Positions 27,704 to 37,076 of a stretch of DNA of 64,000 nucleotides are shown here, piece after piece. A program made the position numbers and the translations under genes. This DNA comes from Verrucomicrobiota bacterium (GTDB taxonomy: Bacteria > Chlamydiota > Chlamydiia > Chlamydiales > Rhabdochlamydiaceae), in assembly GCA_018240015.1 (NCBI GenBank), contig JAFEGJ010000001.1, forward strand, positions 364,250 through 428,249, given 5' to 3'. Each line of letters starts with the position of its first letter. Positions within the stretch are counted from its first letter, which is position 1. A model generated the notes under the pieces. That model was not told the DNA's origin, made no database searches, and saw only the letters and a program-made list of their open reading frames with translations.

Positions 27704-28672
27704 TTAGTTTCTAAGTTTTTCTAAAACTCTTTCTGCTAAATATTCTTTAAGTCGTTCGATGCGTGACTCTAAAGTTGGATGTTTGTCGCCTTTTTCTTCT
27801 ATATCGTTAATGTCAGTTGTTTCTTTGTCGATGGAAAGATCTAGCATCAAGCCTTCGCCTATTCTTGTGTCAGGCAAAAAAGCGGCTACTTTATCGGCTT
27901 TGAATTCAAAATCACGTGCGGATTTATCCGTTTCGCCATTCTTTTCGGCATAATGTATGCAATTTCCTACGAGATGGCCAAGTTCGTGAGCGAGTACTCC
28001 TTTGCGAATAAATTCCCATTTTCCTGAGGCTAATTTTCGATCGAATGCCAGAATGTCTGCCGATGTTACATTGCGTGAAAGAAAGCGACGCAAATATTGT
28101 TTTTTGCTTAAAAGAGTCATTTTTGGCCAATTCTCAGGCAAATCTTTTGATTCCAATAAATACAAAAGACCCATGCGAACTTTCCATTTAGCAGGACTTG
28201 CATGTGCATTCATCACGTGAGAATAAACTCCAAGAGCAGGAGGTGTTTTGCAAGAGCGTTGAATGCGTCTTTCTACTTTTTCTGCACCTCGCATGGAAAT
28301 AATATCTTTCCAGAGTTCTTTTTCGTAGATGGCGAGCTTTTTTAATCGTTCGTCAATAGGGAGTGAGCGAGGTTGCAGCTCAAATAAATCAAACCAAAAA
28401 GCTTTTCTGGTTAATTCCTCTTGTTTTTTTCCCGATTTCAAATGGATAGATAGGTCTTCGCTGTTGATGAGAATAGATAAGTCTCTGCCCTCCCATTCTT
28501 CGCCAATTTCTTTATCGATGCGCTGCGCTAGTTTTTGTAAATCGCCTTCATAGAAAACCAGTTTTCCAAGCTCATTTGTCACAGAAGAAATTTTATGACG
28601 ACCAAACGGATCGTTATTAATTGCAGAAAATTCAATTGTTATTTGTTTATTATAATTATCTATGATATTCAT
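27704..28672 (-). CDS. M48-type zinc metalloprotease-like protein, no membrane segments
   Basis: Protein of 322 aa with the gluzincin motif GVLAHELGHLVGN (about residue 230), a downstream Glu/Asp element FEFKADKVAAFL (about 258, third zinc ligand region) and HPTLESRIERLKEYL near the C-terminus, matching the M48 ending in which a His-Pro precedes an Arg-rich helix. The N-terminal 200 residues resemble nothing I recognise and lack the membrane helices of HtpX/Ste24, so it should be soluble and cytosolic, or an effector. The gene is AT-rich and monocistronic. Confidence 0.75.
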   Translation of the reverse strand: MNIIDNYNKQITIEFSAINNDPFGRHKISSVTNELGKLVFYEGDLQKLAQRIDKEIGEEWEGRDLSILINSEDLSIHLKSGKKQEELTRKAFWFDLFELQPRSLPIDERLKKLAIYEKELWKDIISMRGAEKVERRIQRSCKTPPALGVYSHVMNAHASPAKWKVRMGLLYLLESKDLPENWPKMTLLSKKQYLRRFLSRNVTSADILAFDRKLASGKWEFIRKGVLAHELGHLVGNCIHYAEKNGETDKSARDFEFKADKVAAFLPDTRIGEGLMLDLSIDKETTDINDIEEKGDKHPTLESRIERLKEYLAERVLEKLRN

Positions 28673-28745
28673 GCGCGTATAATATCAAATTATACTAAAA
28701 TAGTAAACAACAATTGACTTGTGCAAGTAATTAAGAATCAGCAAT

Positions 28746-29879
28746 TTAGAGGCTAGACAACGGCTTTGCTTGGGCGGTAATGTCTTCGACCAAGAAATCT
28801 TTAGCCAAGGGGATCGTTTGGAGCCGTCCGATAGTAAAATCAATCTTTTTTAAATCGACCATTTGGATCTTTAGACCTTCATAGGTTCTGAAATAAGTCT
28901 TCAAATTGGCCCTGTCATGGACGACGACCCATTCGGTGATATCTGCGCCAATTAATTTCTTTAATCCATCGTTGGTGGGCAGGCTTGTGTTGTTGTGCTC
29001 AGACGTTTGTGTGCGGATAATGCCAGCAAAAATGTCGAGCGAATTGAGAATATGGAAACAGGTATTTACTCCGTCTATTGCTGTTTTGGGAGCGTCGGCC
29101 CACTGGGAAAAGAGGGCAGCTCTGACAAAACGTGAAGCGGGGGTGTAATCTCCTGGAAGTCCGAGAAGTCCGCTTCCTTGGCCAGGGTTGCGAATGGTCC
29201 AATTGGACAACTGGAGCGAAGGAACATTGGTCGGTGACAAATTGATGTAGTTGGAAAGGTTGCTTAAGTGCCAATCAAACGGAGGCGAATTGGTTAGAAC
29301 TCCTAGAGGATTATCGTAAAAATAGCGGATTCCTCCGATGTATTCGACGATGAGAACAGCGCCGCTTAAATCGGTGATGTAAAAATGGAGCGGGATGATG
29401 AAATTTCCCAGTTCGGGCGTCGGTTCTTGGGCCACCAAAATATTGGTGAGGGCAGTTTTCGCTTCGCCGACGGTGGAGCAAGTTGAGAGGAGATAGGTCG
29501 CAACTTCCCAAGCGCCGAGGGTCCGATCGAGACGCCCCGGATCGGGATTTTCATATTGGGTAAAGCCGGGAAGATAAAGGAGCGCGGCGATGAGTCCTTT
29601 TTCGTTCATACCGTCGGAGACGATGGTTTTGGCAACAACCTGGTTCATGCCGACAAATCCATATTTGACGGTCCATTTAAGACCGGGCTGACCTTCGGGG
29701 GCGGTTCCAATATATTGGGCTCCTTGCGAAACGACGAGGAGATCGGAGCTCATCCGGAAGCCAAATTCCATGGAGCGGCCGTAGAGCAATGATCCATCTT
29801 TAGCTTTGAGTTGAAAGGCGGTACAAGCCAGCAAAGAGGATAGGAAAAAACTGAAAAAAAGACTTATATAAACGAACAT
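28746..29879 (-). CDS. Choloylglycine hydrolase/penicillin V acylase-like N-terminal nucleophile amidase
   Basis: Protein of 377 aa of the linear-amide C-N hydrolase family. A signal peptide (VYISLFFSFFLSSLLAC) places the predicted nucleophile Cys (residue 19, C-T-A-F-Q-L) at the mature N-terminus, as this Ntn family requires. Other family residues are Arg in LYGRSMEF (about 35), the Asn region VLTNSPPFDWHLSNL (about 195; oxyanion Asn) and the GxP-rich substrate loop LLGLPGDYTPASRFVRAA with the catalytic Arg. Likely periplasmic. The substrate may be bile-salt-like, an acyl-homoserine lactone or another acyl amide. Divergent from sufB, 48 bases apart. Confidence 0.85.
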   Translation of the reverse strand: MFVYISLFFSFFLSSLLACTAFQLKAKDGSLLYGRSMEFGFRMSSDLLVVSQGAQYIGTAPEGQPGLKWTVKYGFVGMNQVVAKTIVSDGMNEKGLIAALLYLPGFTQYENPDPGRLDRTLGAWEVATYLLSTCSTVGEAKTALTNILVAQEPTPELGNFIIPLHFYITDLSGAVLIVEYIGGIRYFYDNPLGVLTNSPPFDWHLSNLSNYINLSPTNVPSLQLSNWTIRNPGQGSGLLGLPGDYTPASRFVRAALFSQWADAPKTAIDGVNTCFHILNSLDIFAGIIRTQTSEHNNTSLPTNDGLKKLIGADITEWVVVHDRANLKTYFRTYEGLKIQMVDLKKIDFTIGRLQTIPLAKDFLVEDITAQAKPLSSL

Positions 29880-29927
29880 TTTAATCCTATTCTATAAAAT
29901 ATTTCTTTTTTTGAGGGAATACCAAAG

Positions 29928-31358
29928 ATGCCTTATAATGGCCGCATGTCAACCTATAAATACGGTTTTGTTACCGACATCGAATCCGAAGCTATTCCGA
30001 AGGGTCTCACGGAAGAGACCATTCATCGGATTTCGTCTATAAAAAATGAACCGAGCTTCATGCTTGAGTTTAGGCTGAAAGCGTTTCGACGTTGGAAAGA
30101 AATGACAGAGCCCCTCTGGGCAAATTTGACGTATGGGCCTATCGATTATCAAGACATCACTTATTACTCGGCCCCTAAGAAAAAGCCGACATTAAAAAGT
30201 TTAGAAGATGCCGATCCTGAGCTGCTGAAGACATTTGAAAAGCTCGGCATTCCGCTCGACGAACAAAAACGGATCGCCAACGTTGCGGTCGATATCGTGT
30301 TTGATTCTGTATCGCTCGGGACGACATTCCAAGAAGAACTGAAAAAAGCGGGCGTGATTCTGTGTTCGATTTCTGAAGCGATTCAGCTCTATCCCGACTT
30401 GGTAGAAAAGTATTTGGGAAGTGTGGTTCCTATTGGAGATAATTATTTTACGGCTTTGAACTCGGCTGTTTTTTCCGATGGTTCGTTTGTCTATGTTCCC
30501 AAAGGTGTGCGCTGCCCGATGGAGCTTTCGACGTATTTTAGGATCAACGATAAAGAATCGGGGCAGTTTGAGCGCACGCTCATTATCGCTGAAGAAGGAT
30601 CGTACGTGAGTTATCTCGAAGGGTGCACGGCGCCGGCGTTTGATAAAAATCAGCTCCATGCAGCTGTTGTTGAACTCGTCGCGTGGGACAGGGCCGAGAT
30701 CAAGTATTCGACGGTGCAAAACTGGTATGCGGGCGATCCTGAAACAGGGAAGGGCGGGATATACAATTTTGTCACCAAGCGGGGCCGTTGCGCTGGATAC
30801 CAATCGAAAATTTCTTGGACGCAGGTTGAGGCGGGAGCTGCCATCACCTGGAAATATCCCAGCTGCATCCTCCAAGGGGATGAGTCGGTCGGCGAATTTT
30901 ATTCGGTGGCCCTCACCAATGGATACATGCAAGCCGACACGGGAACGAAGATGATCCATTTGGGGAAAAACACCCGCTCGACGATTATTTCAAAAGGGAT
31001 TTCTGCAGATAAATCTCATAATACTTACCGTGGAATCGTGAAGATGGCGCCGAAAGCTATAGGCGCACGCAATTATACGCAGTGCGACTCGATGCTCGTC
31101 GGCAATCAGTGCTCAGCCAATACGTTTCCGACGATCGAGGTGGGGCATGCAACCGCTGAAGTGGAGCACGAAGCCTCTACCTCAAAAATGAACGAAGAGC
31201 AGCTTTTTTATTTACAATCTCGCGGGATCTCGCGCGAAGATGCGATTAGCCTTATCGTCAGCGGTTTTTGCAAAGACGTGATCCGCGAGCTTCCCTTGGA
31301 ATTTGCTGTCGAAGCGCAAAAATTACTCACCCTCAAACTGGAAAACTCCGTAGGTTAA
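29928..31358 (+). CDS. sufB: Fe-S cluster assembly scaffold SufB
   Basis: Core scaffold of the SUF iron-sulfur assembly complex (SufBC2D), 476 aa. Features are [29 protein letters not shown] (about residue 188), [20 protein letters not shown], and the conserved C-terminal core [13 protein letters not shown] then [20 protein letters not shown], which holds the cluster-building Cys and Glu. The start may be this ATG (GAGGG about 12 bases upstream) or the ATG six codons later, from which the usual MSTYKYGF N-terminus begins. First gene of a four-gene sufBCDS operon with almost no intergenic space. Confidence 0.96.
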   Translation: MPYNGRMSTYKYGFVTDIESEAIPKGLTEETIHRISSIKNEPSFMLEFRLKAFRRWKEMTEPLWANLTYGPIDYQDITYYSAPKKKPTLKSLEDADPELLKTFEKLGIPLDEQKRIANVAVDIVFDSVSLGTTFQEELKKAGVILCSISEAIQLYPDLVEKYLGSVVPIGDNYFTALNSAVFSDGSFVYVPKGVRCPMELSTYFRINDKESGQFERTLIIAEEGSYVSYLEGCTAPAFDKNQLHAAVVELVAWDRAEIKYSTVQNWYAGDPETGKGGIYNFVTKRGRCAGYQSKISWTQVEAGAAITWKYPSCILQGDESVGEFYSVALTNGYMQADTGTKMIHLGKNTRSTIISKGISADKSHNTYRGIVKMAPKAIGARNYTQCDSMLVGNQCSANTFPTIEVGHATAEVEHEASTSKMNEEQLFYLQSRGISREDAISLIVSGFCKDVIRELPLEFAVEAQKLLTLKLENSVG

Positions 31359-31361
31359 ACC

Positions 31362-32087
31362 ATGCTATTTATCGAAGATCTTTATGTAACGATTGATGAC
31401 AAGCCGATTTTAAAAGGCCTTTCCCTCAAGGTGAAGGCGGGTGAAATCCATGCTCTCATGGGTCCCAACGGAGCGGGAAAATCGACGCTGGCCAAAGTGC
31501 TCGCGGGGCATCCGGATTGCGAAATCACCTCCGGAAAAATTTGGTTAGACGGCGTGGATATCACGGAGATGGATCCTGAGGAAAGAGCGCAGCTGGGTCT
31601 TTTCATGAGCTTTCAATATCCCCTCGAAATCGCCGGTGTGACCAATTTCCAATTCCTCCATGCCGCATACCAAGCGGTCAAGAAAATTAAAATCTCCGAA
31701 GAAGAGTTCACGAAAATTTTGGATGCGAAAATTAAGCTTCTCGAAATGAAAGAAGAATTTAAGACGCGCTTTCTCAACGAAGGTTTTTCAGGCGGAGAAA
31801 AGAAGCGCAATGAGATTTTGCAGATGGCTGTGTTAGAGCCCAAGATGGCGATTTTAGATGAGACTGACTCGGGGCTCGACATAGATGCGATACGCATCGT
31901 GAGCTCGGGCGTTCTGAGGCTGCTCAGTCCTGAGAGAGGACTGCTCCTCATCACGCACTATCAGCGCCTTTTGGACTATATCAAGCCGCATTTTGTGCAC
32001 GTTGTTTTGGATGGAAGAATTGTAGAATCGGGCGGTCCCGAACTTGCTAAAACTCTCGAAGAGCACGGATACGCACATGTTAATTGA
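31362..32087 (+). CDS. sufC: SUF system ABC-type ATPase SufC
   Basis: Cytosolic ABC ATPase that drives conformational change of SufB-SufD; 241 aa. Walker A is MGPNGAGKSTLAKVLAG (about residue 34), the signature is GFSGGEKKRNEILQM (about 144), Walker B is MAILDETDSGLD with the SUF-type Glu-Thr, and the switch His is in LLITHYQRLLDYI. The Q-loop region is FMSFQYPLEIAGV. It begins four bases after sufB and overlaps sufD by eleven. Confidence 0.97.
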   Translation: MLFIEDLYVTIDDKPILKGLSLKVKAGEIHALMGPNGAGKSTLAKVLAGHPDCEITSGKIWLDGVDITEMDPEERAQLGLFMSFQYPLEIAGVTNFQFLHAAYQAVKKIKISEEEFTKILDAKIKLLEMKEEFKTRFLNEGFSGGEKKRNEILQMAVLEPKMAILDETDSGLDIDAIRIVSSGVLRLLSPERGLLLITHYQRLLDYIKPHFVHVVLDGRIVESGGPELAKTLEEHGYAHVN

Positions 32088-33192
32088 TCGGTTAACGGAG
32101 ACATTTCTTGAGATCCAAGATCCTTTGTCGTCTCTGAGACGCAAAGCTTGGGATCGCTTTCAAGAAATGGGACTCCCGGATAGCTCAGATGAGGCCTTTA
32201 AATATGTTCCGATGGAGCGTCTGTACGAAGAAGATTTTGCTCCAGAGCGGCAAGATGTTTCTCATTTTGTGTCCAGTCCAGACCCCCGAGTGATCGTGCT
32301 TCCCATAACGGATGCGCTGCGCACCTATGGAGGATTTTTACAAAATCGGTGGAGCAAAATACTCAAAACAGAGACCGATCCGTTTGCTCTCCTCAATTTA
32401 GCCCTGCATTCTCAGGGCGTATTTATCTACGTTCCGCCCAAAACCATCATCGAAGAGCCGCTTCGATGTGTTTTTGAGGGTAAAGGGACATACTTTCCTC
32501 GCATTGAAATTTTCCTCGCTGAAGGGTCATCCTTAAGTCTCATTACGACTCCGATGAGCGGGCAGCTGGTGTGTCCCTTGATCGACGCGTCTGTAGAAGA
32601 GGGCGCCCAGTTTTACCACTACGAAATCGATGCGCACAGCCAGTGGCACCTCGGGTCACTCCGCGCCGCTCTTAAAAAAGACAGCCGCATGACGCACATC
32701 CAAGTGGTCAAAAATGCGGGTATTTCTCGGCGTAGCATCCATGTTCATTTGGGTGGAGAAAATGCCGAAGTTTCTTTGCAGGGACTTTGCCAGCTAGGCG
32801 GTAAAAGCCAGGCCCACACGTATGCTACGGTGGAACATGCAAGACCCCATACGCGCTCGATGCAAAAGTTTAAAGCGGCTCTTTCAGATCTGTCGAAGTC
32901 GAGCTTCGAAGGGAAAATTTATGTCCATCCGATCGCGCAAAAAACCGAAGCTTATCAACGTAGTAGCACCCTTCTTTTAGGGGAGCATGCTCTTTCGTAT
33001 GCCAGACCCAACCTAGAAATTTTTGCCGATGATGTGAAAGCTTCCCACGGTGCTACGGTTGCTCAGCTCAATAGAGAGCAGCTTTTTTATCTCAGGAGCC
33101 GGGGCCTAAATGATACCCTCGCTAAACAACTTCTTCTCGATGGCTTTTGTCGCGAGATAACCTCCCAAATACCGTATGACTTCTCTATTTGA
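32077..33192 (+). CDS. sufD: Fe-S cluster assembly protein SufD
   Basis: SufB paralogue that forms the SufBC2D complex; 371 aa from the ATG that overlaps the sufC end. An upstream in-frame ATG lies entirely inside sufC and is discarded. The N-terminal helical domain is followed by the parallel beta-helix core (IEIFLAEGSSLSLIT, VHLGGENAEVSLQGLC) and the SufBD C-terminal signature HGATVAQLNREQLFYLRSRG. SufD-type sequences lack the scaffold Cys of SufB, consistent with this one. Its last 17 bases overlap sufS. Confidence 0.94.
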   Translation: MLIDRLTETFLEIQDPLSSLRRKAWDRFQEMGLPDSSDEAFKYVPMERLYEEDFAPERQDVSHFVSSPDPRVIVLPITDALRTYGGFLQNRWSKILKTETDPFALLNLALHSQGVFIYVPPKTIIEEPLRCVFEGKGTYFPRIEIFLAEGSSLSLITTPMSGQLVCPLIDASVEEGAQFYHYEIDAHSQWHLGSLRAALKKDSRMTHIQVVKNAGISRRSIHVHLGGENAEVSLQGLCQLGGKSQAHTYATVEHARPHTRSMQKFKAALSDLSKSSFEGKIYVHPIAQKTEAYQRSSTLLLGEHALSYARPNLEIFADDVKASHGATVAQLNREQLFYLRSRGLNDTLAKQLLLDGFCREITSQIPYDFSI

Positions 33193-34384
33193 TCGAAATC
33201 AGTTTCCGATGCTGCAGCAAAAGGTGCATGGAAAGCCCCTCATCTACCTCGATTCCGCTGCCACCGCGCTAAAACCCCTCGCTGTCATCGAAGCGACAAG
33301 TCGTTATTATGCCCAGGAATACGGCACAGTCCACCGTGCTATCTATGCCATGGCGGCCCATGCCACGGAGAATTACAGTGCCGTCCGCGAGCAGGTAGCC
33401 AGGTTTATTAAGGCTCCCAGCGCCGATCAGATTATTTTTACGAAAGGAACCACAGAAGCGATTAATTTAGTCGCCTACTCCTTTGGAAAAGCGTTTATCC
33501 AGCCCGGAGATGAAGTGATCATTACCGAGATGGAGCACCATGCCAATATCGTTCCGTGGCAGCAGATGTGCGAAGAAAGAGGAGCTCACTTACGCATAGC
33601 TCCGATTGATGAAGAAGGAAATTTACAGATCGACGCGCTCGCAAAACTCCTCAACAGCCGCACAAAACTGGTGGCGGTGGCGCATATGTCCAACGTACTG
33701 GGCACCATCAATCCTATTCCCCTGATTACCGAAATGGCCCACGCAGTGGGCGCCAAAGTTCTCGTCGATGGAGCACAAGCGGCTGCGCATATGCCCATCG
33801 AGGTGGGTGACGTAGATTTCTATGCATTTTCAGGCCATAAACTTTTTGGACCGACAGGAATCGGCATTTTATATGGCAAAAAAGAGCTTTTAGAAGCCCT
33901 TCCGCCTTATCAAACAGGCGGGGATATGATTCTGGCTGTTTCATGGGAGAAGACGACGTTTCAGGCACCTCCGCTCAAATTTGAAGCAGGGACTCCCGGC
34001 ATTGCGGCGGTGATGGGACTCGGAGCTGCGCTTTCCTTTGTTGAAGCGGTGGGAATGGAAGCGATAGAAAATCATGGAAAAGAACTTTTGGATATCGCCA
34101 CGGAGAAGCTGCAAGCTATACCCGGTGTGCGTATCATAGGCACAGCGGCTCATAAAGGGCCGATCATCACATTTACGATAGACGGTATTCATCCGCTCGA
34201 CGCAGCGGCATTTCTGGATCTTAAGGGGATTGCGATTCGAAGTGGACATTTATGTGCGCAGCCACTTCTGCGCAAATTCGGACTGACAGCTGCCATGCGC
34301 CTATCCCTGGCTCCCTATAATACCGCCTCAGACATCACTGCATTTATTGAAGCTCTAGACCACTTGACTCTTCAACTAAAATAA
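33176..34384 (+). CDS. sufS: Class II cysteine desulfurase SufS
   Basis: PLP enzyme that removes sulfur from cysteine for Fe-S assembly; 402 aa, normal for SufS/CsdA. Visible are FTKGTTEAINLVAY (about residue 86), ITEMEHHANIVPWQ (PLP-stacking His), VDGAQAAAHMPIEV (Asp to PLP), the Schiff-base Lys in FSGHKLFGPTGIG (about 220), and the persulfide Cys in IRSGHLCAQPLL (about 362) on a short class II loop. No sufE/sufU partner is encoded directly after it in this window. Last gene of the suf operon, followed by the convergent porin terminator. Confidence 0.96.
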   Translation: MTSLFDRNQFPMLQQKVHGKPLIYLDSAATALKPLAVIEATSRYYAQEYGTVHRAIYAMAAHATENYSAVREQVARFIKAPSADQIIFTKGTTEAINLVAYSFGKAFIQPGDEVIITEMEHHANIVPWQQMCEERGAHLRIAPIDEEGNLQIDALAKLLNSRTKLVAVAHMSNVLGTINPIPLITEMAHAVGAKVLVDGAQAAAHMPIEVGDVDFYAFSGHKLFGPTGIGILYGKKELLEALPPYQTGGDMILAVSWEKTTFQAPPLKFEAGTPGIAAVMGLGAALSFVEAVGMEAIENHGKELLDIATEKLQAIPGVRIIGTAAHKGPIITFTIDGIHPLDAAAFLDLKGIAIRSGHLCAQPLLRKFGLTAAMRLSLAPYNTASDITAFIEALDHLTLQLK

Positions 34385-34413
34385 AAAACCCAGTTCCTTA
34401 AGGGAACTGGGTT
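34382..34413 (-). terminator. Intrinsic terminator of the first porin gene
   Basis: An eleven-pair stem, AACCCAGTTCC/GGAACTGGGTT, with a five-base loop. On the - strand it is followed by TTTTTTAT, so it terminates the porin transcript. On the + strand no T run follows, so sufS termination here would be weaker. Confidence 0.8.
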
Positions 34414-34439
34414 ATAGCAATCGATTCTAATCTAAGTGA

Positions 34440-35510
34440 TTAGAAGTCGAAACGAGCTTGGAAAGCAACACCGTTCAATGAGAGATTGCCGCGGTTGCCA
34501 GCAAATACTCCTTTTGACGTACCATCCACAAATCGGACGTTTTGATTCATATCAAAGAAGATATGATTTTCCCAGCCGAGTTGGAAACGGATGCGGTAAG
34601 CATCGTCATAGAACAGACGATCCCAACGAAGTCCCAGAGCTAAGTCAACAGAGGATCTAAGGGCATACCAAGAATCTTTAACATGTCCTTTATTGACATC
34701 TCCAGTTTCGAGTTCGTCATGCTGACGAATGCGTTGTTTGCCGTACATGAGTGCCACATCGACTTCGCCGAAAAGGCTCCAACCGCTACCGAGGCCCCAT
34801 TGTGTATTAAGACCGCCGCGCAGACCTGCACCAGAAAAGCGGTTTTTCATATGGACTTCATAGTCGCTTCCTTGAACAAGGCGGGAATATTCTGTGTTGT
34901 AATGGCGGTTGACCCACAGAGCGCGCACACCCATTTGAGGACGAAGTGTTAGCCACTTGCTGACGAAAAATTCGCGTCCGAGTTCAACATCGAGAATGTT
35001 GAGCCATAAATTGAGACGTGTTTTAGCATTTTGCGTTGTTGCTGTTGTAACGTTAGCGGGTTGGGCTTCAGTGGGAAGAACAACTCCTTCATGCACATTG
35101 CGACGCGTCTCGTCTCTAAACCATGTGTAATTAGCGAGAATATCCCAACCATCATGATCGAGATTATATCCTGCGCCTACGCGGAATCCCCAATCCCAGT
35201 CATAACGTGCATTTTTAACATGGCCATTGGCAAATGATGTAACGCCATTCTTATTTTTGATGGCGAATCCAAGACCGTCTTCTGTGGGACGCATATAAAG
35301 TGCTTCAGCTTGAACCCAAAGATCGACTCCGTCTTTGACGACAGGACGTGCGGCAGGATTGATCATGCCGTTAGAACCACGACGTTGCTCAAGGGCGTTG
35401 ACGCGGTTTTCGAGATTACGCATTTGCATGTCATCGGCTGCAGAAGCAATGCTCATGTAAAAAAGAGAAGCTGCTATTGCAGAGATGATTTTTTTATTCA
35501 TTGAAGCCAT
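34440..35510 (-). CDS. MOMP-like / Lpg1974-family outer-membrane porin, copy 1
   Basis: Outer-membrane beta-barrel of 356 aa. Signal peptide about residues 1-24 (ending SIASAADD). A short N-terminal coiled coil, MQMRNLENRVNALEQRRG, serves as a periplasmic trimer or peptidoglycan-side helix. The barrel has alternating aromatic strands such as WGFRVGAGYNLDHDGWDILA, and ends in Phe (VAFQARFDF), the outer-membrane insertion signature. AGGGAG precedes the ATG. It belongs to the chlamydial MOMP-like/Lpg1974 pore family. It is clearly paralogous to the next gene upstream. Its own promoter and terminator flank it, so it is a monocistronic, probably abundant protein. Confidence 0.88.
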   Translation of the reverse strand: MASMNKKIISAIAASLFYMSIASAADDMQMRNLENRVNALEQRRGSNGMINPAARPVVKDGVDLWVQAEALYMRPTEDGLGFAIKNKNGVTSFANGHVKNARYDWDWGFRVGAGYNLDHDGWDILANYTWFRDETRRNVHEGVVLPTEAQPANVTTATTQNAKTRLNLWLNILDVELGREFFVSKWLTLRPQMGVRALWVNRHYNTEYSRLVQGSDYEVHMKNRFSGAGLRGGLNTQWGLGSGWSLFGEVDVALMYGKQRIRQHDELETGDVNKGHVKDSWYALRSSVDLALGLRWDRLFYDDAYRIRFQLGWENHIFFDMNQNVRFVDGTSKGVFAGNRGNLSLNGVAFQARFDF

Positions 35511-35572
35511 TTGAAACTCCCTAGGGTTAATTAGATGCTATGCGCAGCTTCACTGCACAAGCATGAGATCTA

Positions 35573-35601
35573 ATTTAAAAGGACATGCGATTATCGGTCA
35601 A
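35573..35601 (-). promoter_or_regulatory. Promoter of porin copy 1 (TTGACC-N17-TTAAAT)
   Basis: On the - strand TTGACC (35601-35596) and TTAAAT (35578-35573) are separated by 17 bases. The predicted leader of about 55 bases contains a small hairpin and a GGGAG ribosome-binding site before the ATG. Confidence 0.6.
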
Positions 35602-35695
35602 CGAATTTTGAACGATTGCCATGCCGCAATCCCATTCCTTTAGGGGTGGGTTAGGCAGGCCTGTATTAGGTCTATTCCTTGAATCCTCGAAGAAT

Positions 35696-35754
35696 CTCCC
35701 TCGTTCACGAGGGAGTTCTTCAAAACAAGCCCATCTCTTGTCAGAGATGGGCTT
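35696..35754 (-). terminator. Tandem hairpin terminators after porin copy 2
   Basis: Reading on the - strand after the porin stop, the first hairpin has a 12-pair stem (AAGCCCATCTCT and complement, 35727-35754) followed by GTTTT. A second has an eight-pair stem, CTCCCTCG/CGAGGGAG (35696-35715). The rest of the 250-base gap between the porins holds only the copy 1 promoter and leader. Confidence 0.75.
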
Positions 35755-35760
35755 ATTAAA

Positions 35761-36819
35761 TTAGAAGTCGAAGCGAGCTTGGAAGGCGACACCGTTGAGA
35801 GATAGGTTGCCGCGATTGCCGGCGAATACACCTTTGGTAACGCTACTTACAAAGCGATAGTTTTGGTTCATGTCGAAGAAGATGTGATCTTCCCAGCCGA
35901 GTTGGAAACGGATTCTGTAAGCATCGTCACAAAATAAGCGATCCCAACGAAGTCCCAGTGCCAGGTCGATGGAGGAGCGAAGGGTCATCCATCGATCAGA
36001 GGAACTTCCTCTACTGACATCGCCTGTTTCGAGTTCTTCACCTTGACGAACGCGTTGTTTTCCATACATGAGAGCGGCATCGAGTTCACCAAAGAGACTC
36101 CAGCCACTGCCAAGGCCCCATTGCGTGTTAAGACCGCCACGCAGACCAGTTCCGGCGAATCGATTTTTCATATGCACTTCGTAATCGCTACCATTGACTA
36201 GGCGCGAATATTCAGAATTATAATGTCTGCAAAGCCAAAGAGAGCGGACACCGATATGAGGGCGGAGCGTGAGCCATTTGCTAACAAAGAACTCGCGACC
36301 AAGCTCAATGTCGAGGATGTTGAGCCACAATTTGAGGTGGGTTTTGGCGTTTTGTGTCGTAGCCGCGCCTGCATTGACCGGATGAACCTCGGTGGGGAAA
36401 ATAATGCCGCCACTCACATTGCGATGCGTTCTATCTTCAAACCATGTGTAGTTAGCGAGGATATCCCAACCATCATGATCGAGATTGTATCCTGCCCCCA
36501 CGCGCAGTCCATAGTTCCAATCATATTTGGCGTTTTTTCCGTGAACGGGAGGAAAGGCTTCTGTTGTGTCGGTGGCTTGGAAAGCATAAGCGAGGCCATC
36601 TTCCGTAGGCTTCATGTAAAGTAAATCGGCTTGAATCCACAGATTTATTCCATCCTTTACAACAGGATGTGCAGGGGGATTGATCATGCCGCTGGAGCCG
36701 CGACGTTGTTCAAGAGCGTTGACGCGGTTTTCAAGATTGCGCATTTGCATATCATCGGCAGCCATAATGCTGCTGCAGATGAGCGAAGCAGCCAAAGTAG
36801 AGACAATTTTTGTGTTCAT
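35761..36819 (-). CDS. MOMP-like / Lpg1974-family outer-membrane porin, copy 2
   Basis: Porin of 352 aa with a signal peptide (ending SSIMAADD), the same MQMRNLENRVNALEQRRG coiled-coil and the same C-terminus, VAFQARFDF, as copy 1. The barrels align almost without gaps, and most differences are in a few loops (for example residues about 85-100 and 130-145, predicted surface turns). This points to tandem duplication followed by loop divergence. It has its own TTGACA promoter upstream and paired hairpins downstream. Chlamydial relatives use such porins as major envelope proteins cross-linked by disulfides, but this protein has almost no Cys. Confidence 0.88.
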   Translation of the reverse strand: MNTKIVSTLAASLICSSIMAADDMQMRNLENRVNALEQRRGSSGMINPPAHPVVKDGINLWIQADLLYMKPTEDGLAYAFQATDTTEAFPPVHGKNAKYDWNYGLRVGAGYNLDHDGWDILANYTWFEDRTHRNVSGGIIFPTEVHPVNAGAATTQNAKTHLKLWLNILDIELGREFFVSKWLTLRPHIGVRSLWLCRHYNSEYSRLVNGSDYEVHMKNRFAGTGLRGGLNTQWGLGSGWSLFGELDAALMYGKQRVRQGEELETGDVSRGSSSDRWMTLRSSIDLALGLRWDRLFCDDAYRIRFQLGWEDHIFFDMNQNYRFVSSVTKGVFAGNRGNLSLNGVAFQARFDF

Positions 36820-36859
36820 TTCAAACTCCTAGTTTCATTTATTTTGTACTATTAGAAGA

Positions 36860-36888
36860 TCCATAAGGAGCTTAATGCTGAATGTCAA
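36860..36888 (-). promoter_or_regulatory. Promoter of porin copy 2 (TTGACA-N17-TATGGA)
   Basis: On the - strand a perfect TTGACA (36888-36883) and TATGGA (36865-36860) have a 17-base spacer. AGGAG lies just before the porin ATG. Confidence 0.55.
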
Positions 36889-36895
36889 GGATTTT

Positions 36896-37076
36896 ATTTT
36901 ATAGGAACCTAAGTTGTTAGTTGTCTCTCGGAGATCTCGGCCATGGAAAAAGCGATATTCGGCGTCGGTCTGCTTCGCCAACCCCATAAAGGGGTTGTCT
37001 GCATCGCCCTTCTTGAATCTCGCCTTTTCCAGGCCAATCTCTCTCGAGATCCAACTAGCAATTTAGGTTATAGGAA
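36896..37076. repeat. About 180-bp imperfect palindrome downstream of sctT
   Basis: Left arm from TTTTATAGG (36896) and right arm ending at the sctT stop region pair imperfectly. AACCTAAGTTGTTAGTTG on the left matches the complement of the right arm at 16 of 18 bases, and CCATGGAAAAAGCGATATTC also finds a partner. The centre is a perfect CAACCCC-ATAAA-GGGGTTG hairpin (36979-36997). It separates the T3SS operon from the porins. The + strand ORF that crosses it is an artefact of the palindrome and of sctT antisense. Confidence 0.65.

Noticed and set aside
30201-30959. Minus-strand ORF of 252 codons inside sufB
   Set aside because: Long but antisense to a certain gene; no motif, and long antisense ORFs are expected at this base composition.
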